This document shows, in pieces, positions 1 through 8,143 of a DNA stretch of 64,000 bases (within the stretch, counting starts at the first letter, position 1; every line of letters starts with the position of its first letter). This DNA comes from Flavobacterium bernardetii (lineage in GTDB: Bacteria; Bacteroidota; Bacteroidia; Flavobacteriales; Flavobacteriaceae): assembly GCF_011305415.1 (NCBI RefSeq), contig NZ_JAANOQ010000002.1:181186-245185 (forward strand). Direction: 5' to 3'. Made by a program: the position numbers and the translations under genes. Under the pieces are notes generated by a model. It had not been told where the DNA came from, ran no database searches, and was given only the letters and a program-made list of their open reading frames with translations.

Positions 1-1860
1 TACCGTGTAAGTTCCAGCAGAAAGTCCAGTTGCTGTAGCAGCTGTTCCTCCAGAAGGTGACCAAGAATAAGTATATCCACCAGCTCCGCCAGAAGGTGTA
101 ACCGAAGCGGAACCATTCGAACCACCATTACAAGAAACATTAGTTTGTGCAGCAGTTGCCGTACTGATAGAAGTTGGTTGTGTGATTGTAAAGTTACGAG
201 TTGCAGTACAACTGTTAGCATCAGTAACTGTTACCGTATAAGTTCCTGCAGAAAGTCCAGTTGCAGTAGCAGCTGTTCCACCAGAAGGCGACCAAGAATA
301 AGTATAACCCGGAGTTCCTCCAGAAGGAGTAACTGAAGCCGAACCATTCGAGCCACCATTACAAGAAACATTAGTTTGCGAAGCAGTAGCAGTACTGATA
401 GACGTTGGTTGAGTGATTGTAAAGTTACGAGTTGCAGTACAGCTGTTAGCATCAGTAACTGTTACCGTATAAGTTCCTGCAGAAAGTCCAGTTGCAGTAG
501 CAGCTGTTCCACCAGAAGGCGACCAAGAATAAGTATAACCCGGAGTTCCTCCAGAAGGAGTAACCGAAGCCGAACCATTCGAACCACCATTACAAGAAAC
601 ATTAGTTTGTGCAGCAGTAGCAGTACTGATAGCAGTTGGCTGAGTAATTGTAAAGTTACGGGTTGCAGTACAACTGTTAGCATCTGTTATTGTTACTGTG
701 TATGATCCAGGACTTAAGCCAGAAGCAGTAGCCCCTGTTCCACCAGATGGTGACCAAGAGTATGTATAAGGAGCAATTCCTCCACTAACAGATACAGTAG
801 CAGCACCGTTACTGCCACCGTTACAAGAAACACTAGTTGAACTTCCTGTAGATGTAATATTTGAAACTGTTAAGGTTCCAGAATTAGAGTTTGTAAAGCA
901 GGTTGCTACTCCGTTTATGGCTACTGCTCTATATAAATACCCTGACATTCCTGCAGTTGCGCCAGTAATTGTTAATGTGGTACTTGTTACTCCGGAATAT
1001 ACACCTCCATTTGTTAAGTCAGTAAAACCACTTCCAGTATTTACTTGCCATTGATAGCTAGTTGCTCCAGTTGCAGCAACTGAGAATGTTGTATTGTTTG
1101 CCGCGCAAATAGTTCTATTAGGTGGGTTAGTAGTAATAGTTGGAGCAGTACAAGCTGCTTCGAATAAGCGAAAATTATCAATTGATAATTCCTGAGCTGA
1201 AGCTGCATTTGCAAAGCAATTAAAACGTAAATTTAATGTGTTACCTGTTCCAGGAATATTTGCTGTATATTCTGTAAAAACATAATTTAAACCAGCACCA
1301 TCTCCAACCATATCGCCATTTGTATCAAGATCAAGAGTGTTACTAGATGCAGCTGAACTTATAGGAACATTACTGTAAAAAGCAATAGCTTTTGTCCATG
1401 CCCCACCATCGATCTGATACTCAACAGCTAGAAAATCTTGAGCAGTAGTTCCGAAATTAATTCCTTGCCAAGAACCAACATTATTTGCAGCAAAAAGACC
1501 TTTAAATGACAGTCCAGATTTTCCTGCTATGTTAATATTATTCCAAGTGACTTGCTGATTCGCTGAAATAGAATTATTAGCACAACCCAATGCTTTATCA
1601 ATATCTTCTACTGCCCAAACTTTAAAGCCTTGAAAACCAGAATAAGTACCGTTTTGAGTTGCTACTCCAGATGTAGCTGTTCTAAAAAAATAGGCTGTTG
1701 CTGGAGGTCCACCACATGAGAACTCTGTTATTGACGGCGTTCTTGTTCCTGTAAGTGGAGCTCCTGTGTCTTCAAAAGTATCGCTCCAAAACAGTGTTTG
1801 TGCTTGTCCATTTATGCAAAAAAGACACAGTATTACTAATAACGTAATTTTTTGTTTCAT
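1..1860 (-). CDS. SprB-repeat surface adhesin, N-terminal part (runs off window)
   Basis: The frame is open from an ATG at 1860 to the window edge (620 codons), so the C-terminus is not visible. Residues 1-21 are a signal peptide (MKQKITLLVILCLFCINGQAQ). Residues about 22-232 look like a jelly-roll, lectin-like region. Residues about 233-335 resemble an Ig-like domain (SYQWQVNTG, then an LTITGAT core). From about 336 onward come SprB-type repeats with the recurring elements VSCNGGSNG, YTYSWSPSGG and TYTVTVTDANSCTATR, with a period of 77 residues. SprB-type repeats are known from the large cell-surface adhesins moved by the Flavobacterium gliding machinery. The gene lies 32 bases after the formyltransferase gene and looks like the last member of that operon. 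A T9SS sorting domain is expected beyond the edge but cannot be seen. Confidence 0.85.
   Translation of the reverse strand, partial: MKQKITLLVILCLFCINGQAQTLFWSDTFEDTGAPLTGTRTPSITEFSCGGPPATAYFFRTATSGVATQNGTYSGFQGFKVWAVEDIDKALGCANNSISANQQVTWNNINIAGKSGLSFKGLFAANNVGSWQGINFGTTAQDFLAVEYQIDGGAWTKAIAFYSNVPISSAASSNTLDLDTNGDMVGDGAGLNYVFTEYTANIPGTGNTLNLRFNCFANAASAQELSIDNFRLFEAACTAPTITTNPPNRTICAANNTTFSVAATGATSYQWQVNTGSGFTDLTNGGVYSGVTSTTLTITGATAGMSGYLYRAVAINGVATCFTNSNSGTLTVSNITSTGSSTSVSCNGGSNGAATVSVSGGIAPYTYSWSPSGGTGATASGLSPGSYTVTITDANSCTATRNFTITQPTAISTATAAQTNVSCNGGSNGSASVTPSGGTPGYTYSWSPSGGTAATATGLSAGTYTVTVTDANSCTATRNFTITQPTSISTATASQTNVSCNGGSNGSASVTPSGGTPGYTYSWSPSGGTAATATGLSAGTYTVTVTDANSCTATRNFTITQPTSISTATAAQTNVSCNGGSNGSASVTPSGGAGGYTYSWSPSGGTAATATGLSAGTYTV
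10..720 (-). repeat. Tandem 231-bp repeats inside the adhesin gene
   Basis: A unit of 231 bases (77 codons) recurs head to tail: the same segment begins near 180, 411 and 642, and a further copy extends toward the left edge. The copies starting at 180 and 411 differ at only a few bases, including at third codon positions, which points to recent duplication or gene conversion. The unit at about 700-850 is more diverged. Confidence 0.9.
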
Positions 1861-1892
1861 ATTTAGTTTATTTATTACTTTATAAAATTTAT

Positions 1893-2825
1893 TTAATTAA
1901 AAATTTTCCCTATTAAATTTTCTTTAATATTCCAATGTTTAATTGTCATTATACCTTCATCTGTACTCATAATTTCAATAGCTATTTGTTCGTTATCTAA
2001 ACAAGCTACATTAATACTATCTTCATTTATTTCAATAATTGTTCCTACAGCCGTGTTATAATGAGATACACTATGCACTGTTGCTCTAATAATTTTTACT
2101 TGCTCTCCCATTAGCGAAGCATCTGCTCCAATATTCCATGGATTACAAGCATTTACAAGTGATACTATTTCACTCGCATTCATTTTTTTCCAATTTATGT
2201 AGGTGTCTGAAAATTGAGGTTTTTCATAATAATACGCTACTGATTCATCTTGAATTGCACTTGGAATTTTACTTCCAAATTGAATCATATTTGCCACATT
2301 CAAAACAACGTGAGACATTCTTTTGCTCAATTTTACCGTCAATTTACCATATGTATCACCTTCATCTATAACAACAGGATCATTAAAAATAATATTCCCT
2401 TTATCGAAATGGTCGTTCATAAAATGAGCACAGATAGCTGTTTGAGATTCTTGATTCTTCAACACTTCAAAAATAGGCATGACTCCACGGTATTCTGGTA
2501 ATGGTCCTGGATGAAAATTAATAAATTTTTCATGTCCATAAGATAAAACCTCTTCTGATAATAGAAAAGGAAATGAAATGGAAAATATATAATCTGGTTG
2601 AATTGAATAAATCCACTTTTTCATTTCAGACATGCTTTTCTTATTTGGAAAAGATTGAAATGCCATGTTATTATCTTCTGCTTCTCTTTCTAATGCATCA
2701 ACAATCATTTCACTACCTTTACCAATACCTATTGCATATAAAAATTTTTCATGGGCTAACAATTGTAATGTTTTAAAAGCAAATTTACCTCCACAAAGTA
2801 TTAATATTTTTTTGTTCTCTTCCAT
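1893..2825 (-). CDS. Formyltransferase family protein (Fmt/ArnA-like fold)
   Basis: A protein of 310 residues. It carries the formyltransferase active-site pattern INFHPGPLPEYRG: Asn103 and His105 with Asp141 (in HFDKGNII) match the Asn-His-Asp triad of enzymes that transfer a formyl group from N10-formyl-tetrahydrofolate. The C-terminal third resembles the second domain of methionyl-tRNA formyltransferase-like proteins. It is unlikely to be the housekeeping Fmt, because the N-terminus is atypical and the context is an adhesin operon. A role in N-formylating an amino sugar or amino acid is possible; the substrate is unknown. Its ATG directly follows the TAA of the upstream gene, so the two are probably translationally coupled. 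Confidence 0.75.
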   Translation of the reverse strand: MEENKKILILCGGKFAFKTLQLLAHEKFLYAIGIGKGSEMIVDALEREAEDNNMAFQSFPNKKSMSEMKKWIYSIQPDYIFSISFPFLLSEEVLSYGHEKFINFHPGPLPEYRGVMPIFEVLKNQESQTAICAHFMNDHFDKGNIIFNDPVVIDEGDTYGKLTVKLSKRMSHVVLNVANMIQFGSKIPSAIQDESVAYYYEKPQFSDTYINWKKMNASEIVSLVNACNPWNIGADASLMGEQVKIIRATVHSVSHYNTAVGTIIEINEDSINVACLDNEQIAIEIMSTDEGIMTIKHWNIKENLIGKIFN

Positions 2826-3974
2826 TTATATACAGGTATAACTGTTATACCAAGCTGAAGTTACATTATCCAATGGCAATGCACACATTTTTTCAAATTC
2901 TTCTTTAATGTTTTGAATTTGATTGTCCAATTTCAACTCACACATTCCATTACTTTCTATTACAGTAACTTCATACAAAGGAGAAATTGAAGTATTTGTT
3001 TTTGAATCAAAATAAATTTTTCCTCTAGGGGTTTCAAATTCAAATAATTGAAGTTCGTTTGCTATTGAAATAATTTTATGGGAATGCTTAAATGATAACT
3101 CTATAATTTCAATTGCAAGCTGAGCACTTTCCCATCCCAATAAAGAGAAGAAATTTGATTTTTTCCCTAATGACTCAAGAGTTGTTAAGAATAATTTATT
3201 CTTTTCGTTCTCAATTTTTGTAGACCATGAAGTGACTCCTTTTATTTTATTACTAGGATAAACCGCATTTTGAAGCATTGTTTCTTCTAAACCAAATGGA
3301 GATAGGTATATAGGAAGATTTTCTCCTTCGAATTCTTTCTTAATTTCTCTAAAGTACCATTGTACAAAATCGCCACTAAAGAGACTTAAAAGAGCACTAT
3401 TTGGATATTGCATTAAATGATTTTTTAATGGTGACATTGTAAAATCATCTTCTTTGTATCCTGTAACTTGATTGAAATTAATATTTCCACCTGTGGCTTC
3501 AAAACTTTTAGAGATACTATAAGTATGCAAATACCCTCCATCATAATAACCACTTACCATACCACCGCTTTTATAACCCTCTTTTGTTGCATTTTTTGCA
3601 GACATCCAAGCTCCTAATGCATTGTGTAATGAAAGGTAAAAAATATTAGGACAACTTGGCCATTCGCTAGCAAGACTAGCACCTGAATCTAAAACAATTA
3701 GCATTTTATTTGCTGCCAGAAAAAGAGGCCTTAATAATTCAGCTGTTCGATGTCCTATATAAGCAATAACTAAATTTACATTTTCTTCAAGTAATAATTT
3801 CTCTGCAGAACGATAACATTGTTGTTTGTCTGCACCAAAACCTATATTTTCAGTTACAATCTTTACATCATCTCTTCCTAATTGTTGCAAACCCAATTTA
3901 AGTCCTTCAAATAAATCAAATCCAATAGTATCATAAAAAGTAGACCTAGGCAATAAAAACCCTATTTTATTCAT
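2826..3974 (-). CDS. Type 1 periplasmic-binding-fold protein lacking a signal peptide
   Basis: A protein of 382 residues resembling the LivJ/AmiC-type substrate-binding fold (Peripla_BP_6): N-terminal IGFLLPRSTFYDTIGFDLFEGLKLGL, a central hinge region and a C-terminal half with FFSLLGWESAQLAIEII. The N-terminus has no hydrophobic signal peptide or lipobox, so it is predicted to be cytoplasmic, as AmiC is. No ABC permease or ATPase genes lie beside it. It may sense a ligand or hold a substrate for the formyltransferase whose start abuts its stop. The C-terminus ends in an unusual aromatic and Cys-containing tail (AWYNSYTCI). Function is inferred only from the fold. Confidence 0.7.
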   Translation of the reverse strand: MNKIGFLLPRSTFYDTIGFDLFEGLKLGLQQLGRDDVKIVTENIGFGADKQQCYRSAEKLLLEENVNLVIAYIGHRTAELLRPLFLAANKMLIVLDSGASLASEWPSCPNIFYLSLHNALGAWMSAKNATKEGYKSGGMVSGYYDGGYLHTYSISKSFEATGGNINFNQVTGYKEDDFTMSPLKNHLMQYPNSALLSLFSGDFVQWYFREIKKEFEGENLPIYLSPFGLEETMLQNAVYPSNKIKGVTSWSTKIENEKNKLFLTTLESLGKKSNFFSLLGWESAQLAIEIIELSFKHSHKIISIANELQLFEFETPRGKIYFDSKTNTSISPLYEVTVIESNGMCELKLDNQIQNIKEEFEKMCALPLDNVTSAWYNSYTCI

Positions 3975-4089
3975 ATCTCATCTAATAAGTTAAAGTCAAA
4001 TGACATAGTCTTATAATAATATATTACTTCTATCATTTGACTTACAACTCTATTTTAAATTAAAAATTTAATTTGTAACACTTCGTTAT

Positions 4090-4647
4090 TTAATTTCTAC
4101 TTGGGAAAATTCCTTCTGTTGCTATACAATAATTAAGCACTAAATAAGGATTCATAATATTTACTGGAGTTCCAGATCCCGCAGAATCAGTAGACCCTGT
4201 AACTTGTACTCCTCCTGTAAAAACATTTGGAGTAGCTCCATTACCACTATAAACAGCACTTGAGGTTGTTGCGGGATAATTTCCGTCAGCAGCAGACTCA
4301 TCTGCATTAGCACTAGATGCTTTTTGCTTTATAGACACATTATTTAATGTATGCACATGTGCTGGCAAATTTGTAGCTAACATACTGACAGATTGATTTC
4401 CTGACTTTTCTCCAATAGTATATGATGGTAATCCTTGACTTTGACCTTGACCTACTATTAAACGCCCTCTTAAATCAGGTAAGTTAAAAGTAGTCTGCCC
4501 ATTACCTCCGTAGATAGTTCCTATTAATGAAAACAGGGCTGTATTTTGGGCTATTGAATATGATTGTCCGTTACAAAAATCATAACTAATTGGCGAAAAA
4601 TTAAATCCAAAAATTTTAACTTCTCCTATAAATGGTTCTGTAGACAT
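4090..4647 (-). CDS. Phage tail collar domain protein (MdpB-like), copy 2
   Basis: A protein of 185 residues. The N-terminal half is a tail-collar domain: FIGEVKIFGFNFSPISYDFCNGQ, then the LFSLIGTIYGGNGQTTFNLPDLRGR signature near residues 39-63. The C-terminal half is Ala/Ser/Gly/Thr-rich with NLPAHVHTL and SGNGATPNVFTGG, and ends NPYLVLNYCIATEGIFPSRN. There is no signal peptide. It is a clear paralogue of the gene 21 bases upstream. Proteins of this type (microcystin-dependent-protein family) are common in Bacteroidota as sets of two or three stand-alone genes outside prophages; their function there is not settled. No other tail or baseplate gene is present here. Confidence 0.85.
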   Translation of the reverse strand: MSTEPFIGEVKIFGFNFSPISYDFCNGQSYSIAQNTALFSLIGTIYGGNGQTTFNLPDLRGRLIVGQGQSQGLPSYTIGEKSGNQSVSMLATNLPAHVHTLNNVSIKQKASSANADESAADGNYPATTSSAVYSGNGATPNVFTGGVQVTGSTDSAGSGTPVNIMNPYLVLNYCIATEGIFPSRN

Positions 4648-4668
4648 AGTTTTTTTGTATAAAAATTA

Positions 4669-5226
4669 TTAATTACGACTTGGAAAAATACCATAAATAG
4701 CGATAGAATAATTCATCACCAAATAAGGATTCATAATCTCTAACGGCATATTTGACCCTGAAATATCAGTAGTTCCTGAAACCTGAACCCCTCCTGTAAA
4801 AGTATTAGCAGTAGCTCCATTACCACTATAAATAGAACTTGACGCTATTGCTGGAAAATTACCATCAGCAGCAGACTCATCTGCATTAGCACTAGATGCT
4901 TTTAATTTAACCTGCATTGCATTTAAAGTATGACTGTGCGCAGGCATATTCATACTTTGTATTGTTACATTTGTTGCACCCGCCTTTTCTCCCATAGAAG
5001 TTGGTGACAATCCTGGTCCTGAGCCTTGACCTACAGCCATACGCCCTCTCAAATCGGGTATACCAAAAGTCGTTGTGCCATTCCCTCCATAAAATGTCCC
5101 TAGTAACGAGAACAAAGCAGTATTTGTGTTGATAGCCAATAACTGACCTGCACAAAGCAAATGATTTCTAGGAGCCCAGTCGAATGCTAAAATTTTAATT
5201 TCTCCAATAAATGGTTCTGTTGACAT
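4669..5226 (-). CDS. Phage tail collar domain protein (MdpB-like), copy 1
   Basis: A protein of 185 residues, the same length as its downstream paralogue. The collar signature LFSLLGTFYGGNGTTTFGIPDLRGR is intact and is followed by a low-complexity segment (SANADESAADGN) shared by both copies, then SGNGATANTFTGGVQVSG and the common C-terminal end YGIFPSRN. It is the first gene of the leftward five-gene run. The 744 bases upstream contain no other gene and must hold its promoter, but I find no clear TAnnTTTG element close to the start. Confidence 0.85.
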   Translation of the reverse strand: MSTEPFIGEIKILAFDWAPRNHLLCAGQLLAINTNTALFSLLGTFYGGNGTTTFGIPDLRGRMAVGQGSGPGLSPTSMGEKAGATNVTIQSMNMPAHSHTLNAMQVKLKASSANADESAADGNFPAIASSSIYSGNGATANTFTGGVQVSGTTDISGSNMPLEIMNPYLVMNYSIAIYGIFPSRN

Positions 5227-5970
5227 AGTTTTAATTTTTTTGGTTAATAATTGTTTTATAGAAATGCATTATAATTCTGATTACTAAGGGTTCTTTTTTT
5301 TAAATAAAAAAGTGAAATCATTTAATATTTTAATATTTTAAATTTTTAAAAGAAAGATAATTATTTCAAATAATCACATTTGTTTGGAAATAAACATTTT
5401 AGCTTCAAATTTTTTTATTCAAATTTATCATATTAAACTTGAGTTTATAAAATTAAATGTTACGAAATAGATAATTAGTGTCATAAAGTAATAAATGGAG
5501 TAAATAAGAGCAATATTATTCAAATTAAATTATGTTAATTATTTTTTATTGATGCTTAATTTACTGTGCTTTGATAATTATTACTTAATCCACAATATGT
5601 ATTAATATAAATTGTGTTTAAGTTGAGCAACATTTTTGTAATTATTCTACAGATCATTTTATGTTTTACAAGTATATTAAGATATTTTTTTGTATCGTTA
5701 CGTGTTTCCCGTAAATTTTGTTATATAGTTAAAATGTCTAGAATTTACTATTCAATAAAAGAGGTATAGATCTAGAGATTTGTTGTATACTTAATTATAC
5801 GGACAATATTTTGTTTATACATCCATAATGAGGCAATCCATTGGTATTGTTTATTTGATGAATTGTTCTAATCATTTCAAAAAAATCGAATTAGAATTAG
5901 AAAACTTGGATTTTTTATAAGAACTTTGCATACTTTTTTCGGTAATATCCGAAGGATTAAAGTTTTAAAA
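5227..5970. other. Long AT-rich gene-free region
   Basis: No credible gene is visible on either strand. The region is strongly AT-rich and separates the leftward tail-collar operon from the rightward U32 gene, so it should contain both promoters. A short inverted repeat (TTCGG, 6 bases, CCGAA) lies at 5938-5953, just before the U32 start. I see no riboswitch, tRNA or larger repeat. Confidence 0.6.
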
Positions 5971-7842
5971 ATGAAGAAGAAGATTGAAATTTTAGCTCCG
6001 GCAAAAGATTTAATACAAGGAATTGCTGCCATTAATTCTGGTGCAGATGCCGTTTATATTGGTGCGCCTCTATATGGTGCAAGATCTAATGCTACCAATT
6101 CTATTGAAGATGTTGCTGAGTTAGTAAAATATGCACACTTGTTTAATGCTCAGGTTTTTGTGGTTATCAATACGATTTTGTATGATAATGAATTAGAATC
6201 GTGTCGACAAATGATTTGGAAATTATACCATATTGGTGTGGATGCCTTGATTGTTCAAGATATGGCAATCATGGAAATGGAATTGCCTCCAATCGTTTTA
6301 CATGCTAGTACTCAAGCTAATAACCGTGATGCAGATAAAATTAAATTTTTGGCTGATGCTGGAATGAAACGTGTGGTTTTAGCTCGTGAGTTAAACTTAC
6401 ACCAAATTAAAGAAATCAGCGAAGCTTCAGATGTAGAATTAGAATTCTTCGTAACGGGCGCTTTATGTGTTTCGTTCAGTGGAAATTGTTATATGAGTGT
6501 GGCCAACGGAGAACGTTCTGCAAACCGTGGTTCTTGTGCTCAAAACTGTCGTTTACCTTATAATTTAATTGATAGAAATGGCGAAACGTTAATCAAAAAT
6601 AGTCACTTACTTTCGATTAAAGATTTTGATGTTTCGAACCAAATTCCAAATTTAGTAGAAGCTGGAATTGTTTCTTTCAAAATTGAAGGGCGTTTAAAAG
6701 ATATCGTATACGTAAAAAATAACGTGTCGTATTTACGTCAGAAATTAGATGCTTTTTTAGCTGAAAACCCTGAAAAATATAAAAAAGCTTCTTCTGGAAC
6801 ATGTACTTTTCTATTCGATTCTTCTTTAGATAGAAGTTTCAATCGTGGGTATACCGATTATTTTGTAAACGAAAGACATCAAGCGATTGGTTCTTGGGAA
6901 AGTCCAAAATCGAAAGGACAATATATTGGAAAACTAATTAAAACGGTTGGAAATTCGTACCATATTGAAAATGGAGAATTACTAAATAATGGTGATGGAC
7001 TTTGTTTTATTAATTCTGATAATGAAGCAGAAGGAATTTACGTGAACAAAGCGGAGAACGGAATCGTATATCCAAATGTTCTTAAGGAAATTGCTGACGG
7101 AACTTTTATTTACAGAAATAACGACGCGGCTTTCATCAAAATTGTAGAAAGAGAAGATAGTGCGGTTCGTAAAATTAGTACGACTTTAGTATTAAAAGAA
7201 AACGAAACAGGTTTCGAATTAATCGCAACAGATGAAGATGGAAATGTAAGTGTTACGAATTTAGTTCATCCAAAAGAACAAACCAAAAATAACGAATCTA
7301 TAGCAGAAAACTTTAAAATTAATTTAGCGAAAACAGGTTTTACACCTTATACAGCTGATGAAATTACGATTGAATTTTCTCAAAACTGGTTTTTACCTAT
7401 TTCAAAAATCAATGAAATGAGAAGAACCGTTTTCGAACAATTATCAGAAATTCGTTTACAAAATTATGTTCGCAAAGAACACCAAATGGTGAAAACATCG
7501 CATCCTTATCCAGAAACAAAACTGGATTTTATGTACAATGTAGCCAACAAAACGGCTCGTAAATTTTACGAACGTCATGGTGTAACTGAAATTGAAAAAG
7601 CTTTCGAATTACAATGGGATCCAGGAAAATCTCGTGTAATGACAACCAAATATTGTATCAAATACGAATTAGAACGTTGTCCGAAATACCATCGTGAAAA
7701 CATGGACAAAAAGTTAAAAGAACCCTTAGTACTAAAACAAGGCGAATTGGAATACAAACTAAAATTCAATTGTAAACCTTGTGAAATGGAAATTTGGGAA
7801 AAAGATGCCGAATTTGAAATTGAAGAAGATCATATTCATTAA
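5971..7842 (+). CDS. Peptidase U32 family protein (RNA hydroxylation type)
   Basis: The chosen start is the ATG at 5971 (MKKKIEILAPAKDL), because family members begin with this ILAPA motif; the 15 in-frame codons upstream look untranslated. The protein has 623 residues. The N-terminal half has the U32 features VVINTILYDNE, HASTQANNRDADKIKFL and the Cys-containing block FVTGALCVSFSGNCYMS...RGSCAQNCRLPY; the C-terminus has further cysteines (YELERCPKYH, FNCKPCEMEIW). Characterised relatives (RlhA, TrhP) act in rRNA or tRNA hydroxylation rather than proteolysis and are thought to use an Fe-S cluster. Which RNA is targeted here cannot be told. A hairpin terminator follows directly. Confidence 0.85.
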   Translation: MKKKIEILAPAKDLIQGIAAINSGADAVYIGAPLYGARSNATNSIEDVAELVKYAHLFNAQVFVVINTILYDNELESCRQMIWKLYHIGVDALIVQDMAIMEMELPPIVLHASTQANNRDADKIKFLADAGMKRVVLARELNLHQIKEISEASDVELEFFVTGALCVSFSGNCYMSVANGERSANRGSCAQNCRLPYNLIDRNGETLIKNSHLLSIKDFDVSNQIPNLVEAGIVSFKIEGRLKDIVYVKNNVSYLRQKLDAFLAENPEKYKKASSGTCTFLFDSSLDRSFNRGYTDYFVNERHQAIGSWESPKSKGQYIGKLIKTVGNSYHIENGELLNNGDGLCFINSDNEAEGIYVNKAENGIVYPNVLKEIADGTFIYRNNDAAFIKIVEREDSAVRKISTTLVLKENETGFELIATDEDGNVSVTNLVHPKEQTKNNESIAENFKINLAKTGFTPYTADEITIEFSQNWFLPISKINEMRRTVFEQLSEIRLQNYVRKEHQMVKTSHPYPETKLDFMYNVANKTARKFYERHGVTEIEKAFELQWDPGKSRVMTTKYCIKYELERCPKYHRENMDKKLKEPLVLKQGELEYKLKFNCKPCEMEIWEKDAEFEIEEDHIH

Positions 7843-7849
7843 ATATATA

Positions 7850-7886
7850 AACCGATGCTTTATTGAAAAGACATCGGTTTTTTATT
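7850..7886 (+). terminator. Intrinsic terminator after the U32 gene
   Basis: The stem ACCGATG (7851-7857) pairs with CATCGGT (7872-7878) and is followed by a run of T. The same stem, with a similar loop and downstream bases, recurs at 11185-11222 after the next gene. Confidence 0.85.
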
Positions 7887-7920
7887 TCTTAATAGTATTT
7901 TTTTGCCATTCTTTCCTGTT

Positions 7921-7954
7921 TTGTCATTCTGAACTTGTTTCAGAATCTAAATCA
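7921..7954 (+). repeat. REP-like palindrome, single copy
   Basis: It carries the hairpin ATTCTGAA (7926-7933), 5 bases, TTCAGAAT (7939-7946), framed by TTGTC and TCTAAATC. Relatives occur at 19901-19983, 34709-34736, 43887-43953 and 49689-49765. This copy has no inverted partner. Confidence 0.85.
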
Positions 7955-7995
7955 TTAATCTAAAAATAATTGAAAAACAGGTAATTCTACGTGCT

Positions 7996-8023
7996 TTTGT
8001 GAGAATTTTTTTAGTTATTTTTG
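7996..8023 (+). promoter_or_regulatory. Bacteroidetes-type promoter for the ELWxxDGT gene
   Basis: TTTG at 7996-7999 and TATTTTTG at 8016-8023 match the -33/-7 consensus with a slightly short 16-base spacer. It implies a leader of roughly 110 bases before the start at 8144. Confidence 0.45.
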
Positions 8024-8143
8024 CAGTGTTTTTTTAAGATACTCTTCATGTTAAAATTAAAAACAAAATTTATTACATATATGAACAAGTTTTAAAATAA
8101 AACGAATAATTACGAGAACAAATTTAAAAACACAATACTAAAA

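Larger units (their letters stand above)
7887..8143. other. Intergenic region with REP-like palindrome and promoter
   Basis: Between the terminator at 7850-7886 and the next start there is no gene. The stretch holds a REP-like palindrome (7921-7954) and a likely promoter (7996-8023); the rest is AT-rich with nothing recognisable. Confidence 0.6.

Noticed and set aside
145..705. Open frames on both strands within the repeat region
   Set aside because: They are shifted readings of the adhesin repeats, Ser/Arg- or Leu-rich and repeating with the same 231-base period.
10..720. CRISPR-like array
   Set aside because: Repeat units are 231 bases with no unique spacers, and they lie in a coding frame.
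4090..5226. Prophage or contractile injection system from tail-collar domains
   Set aside because: No sheath, tube, baseplate, terminase, capsid or integrase genes are present. Stand-alone collar-protein pairs are common in Bacteroidota.
5938..5953. Palindrome TTCGG/CCGAA as an operator
   Set aside because: Five-base arms in AT-rich DNA are too short to claim a regulator site without other evidence.
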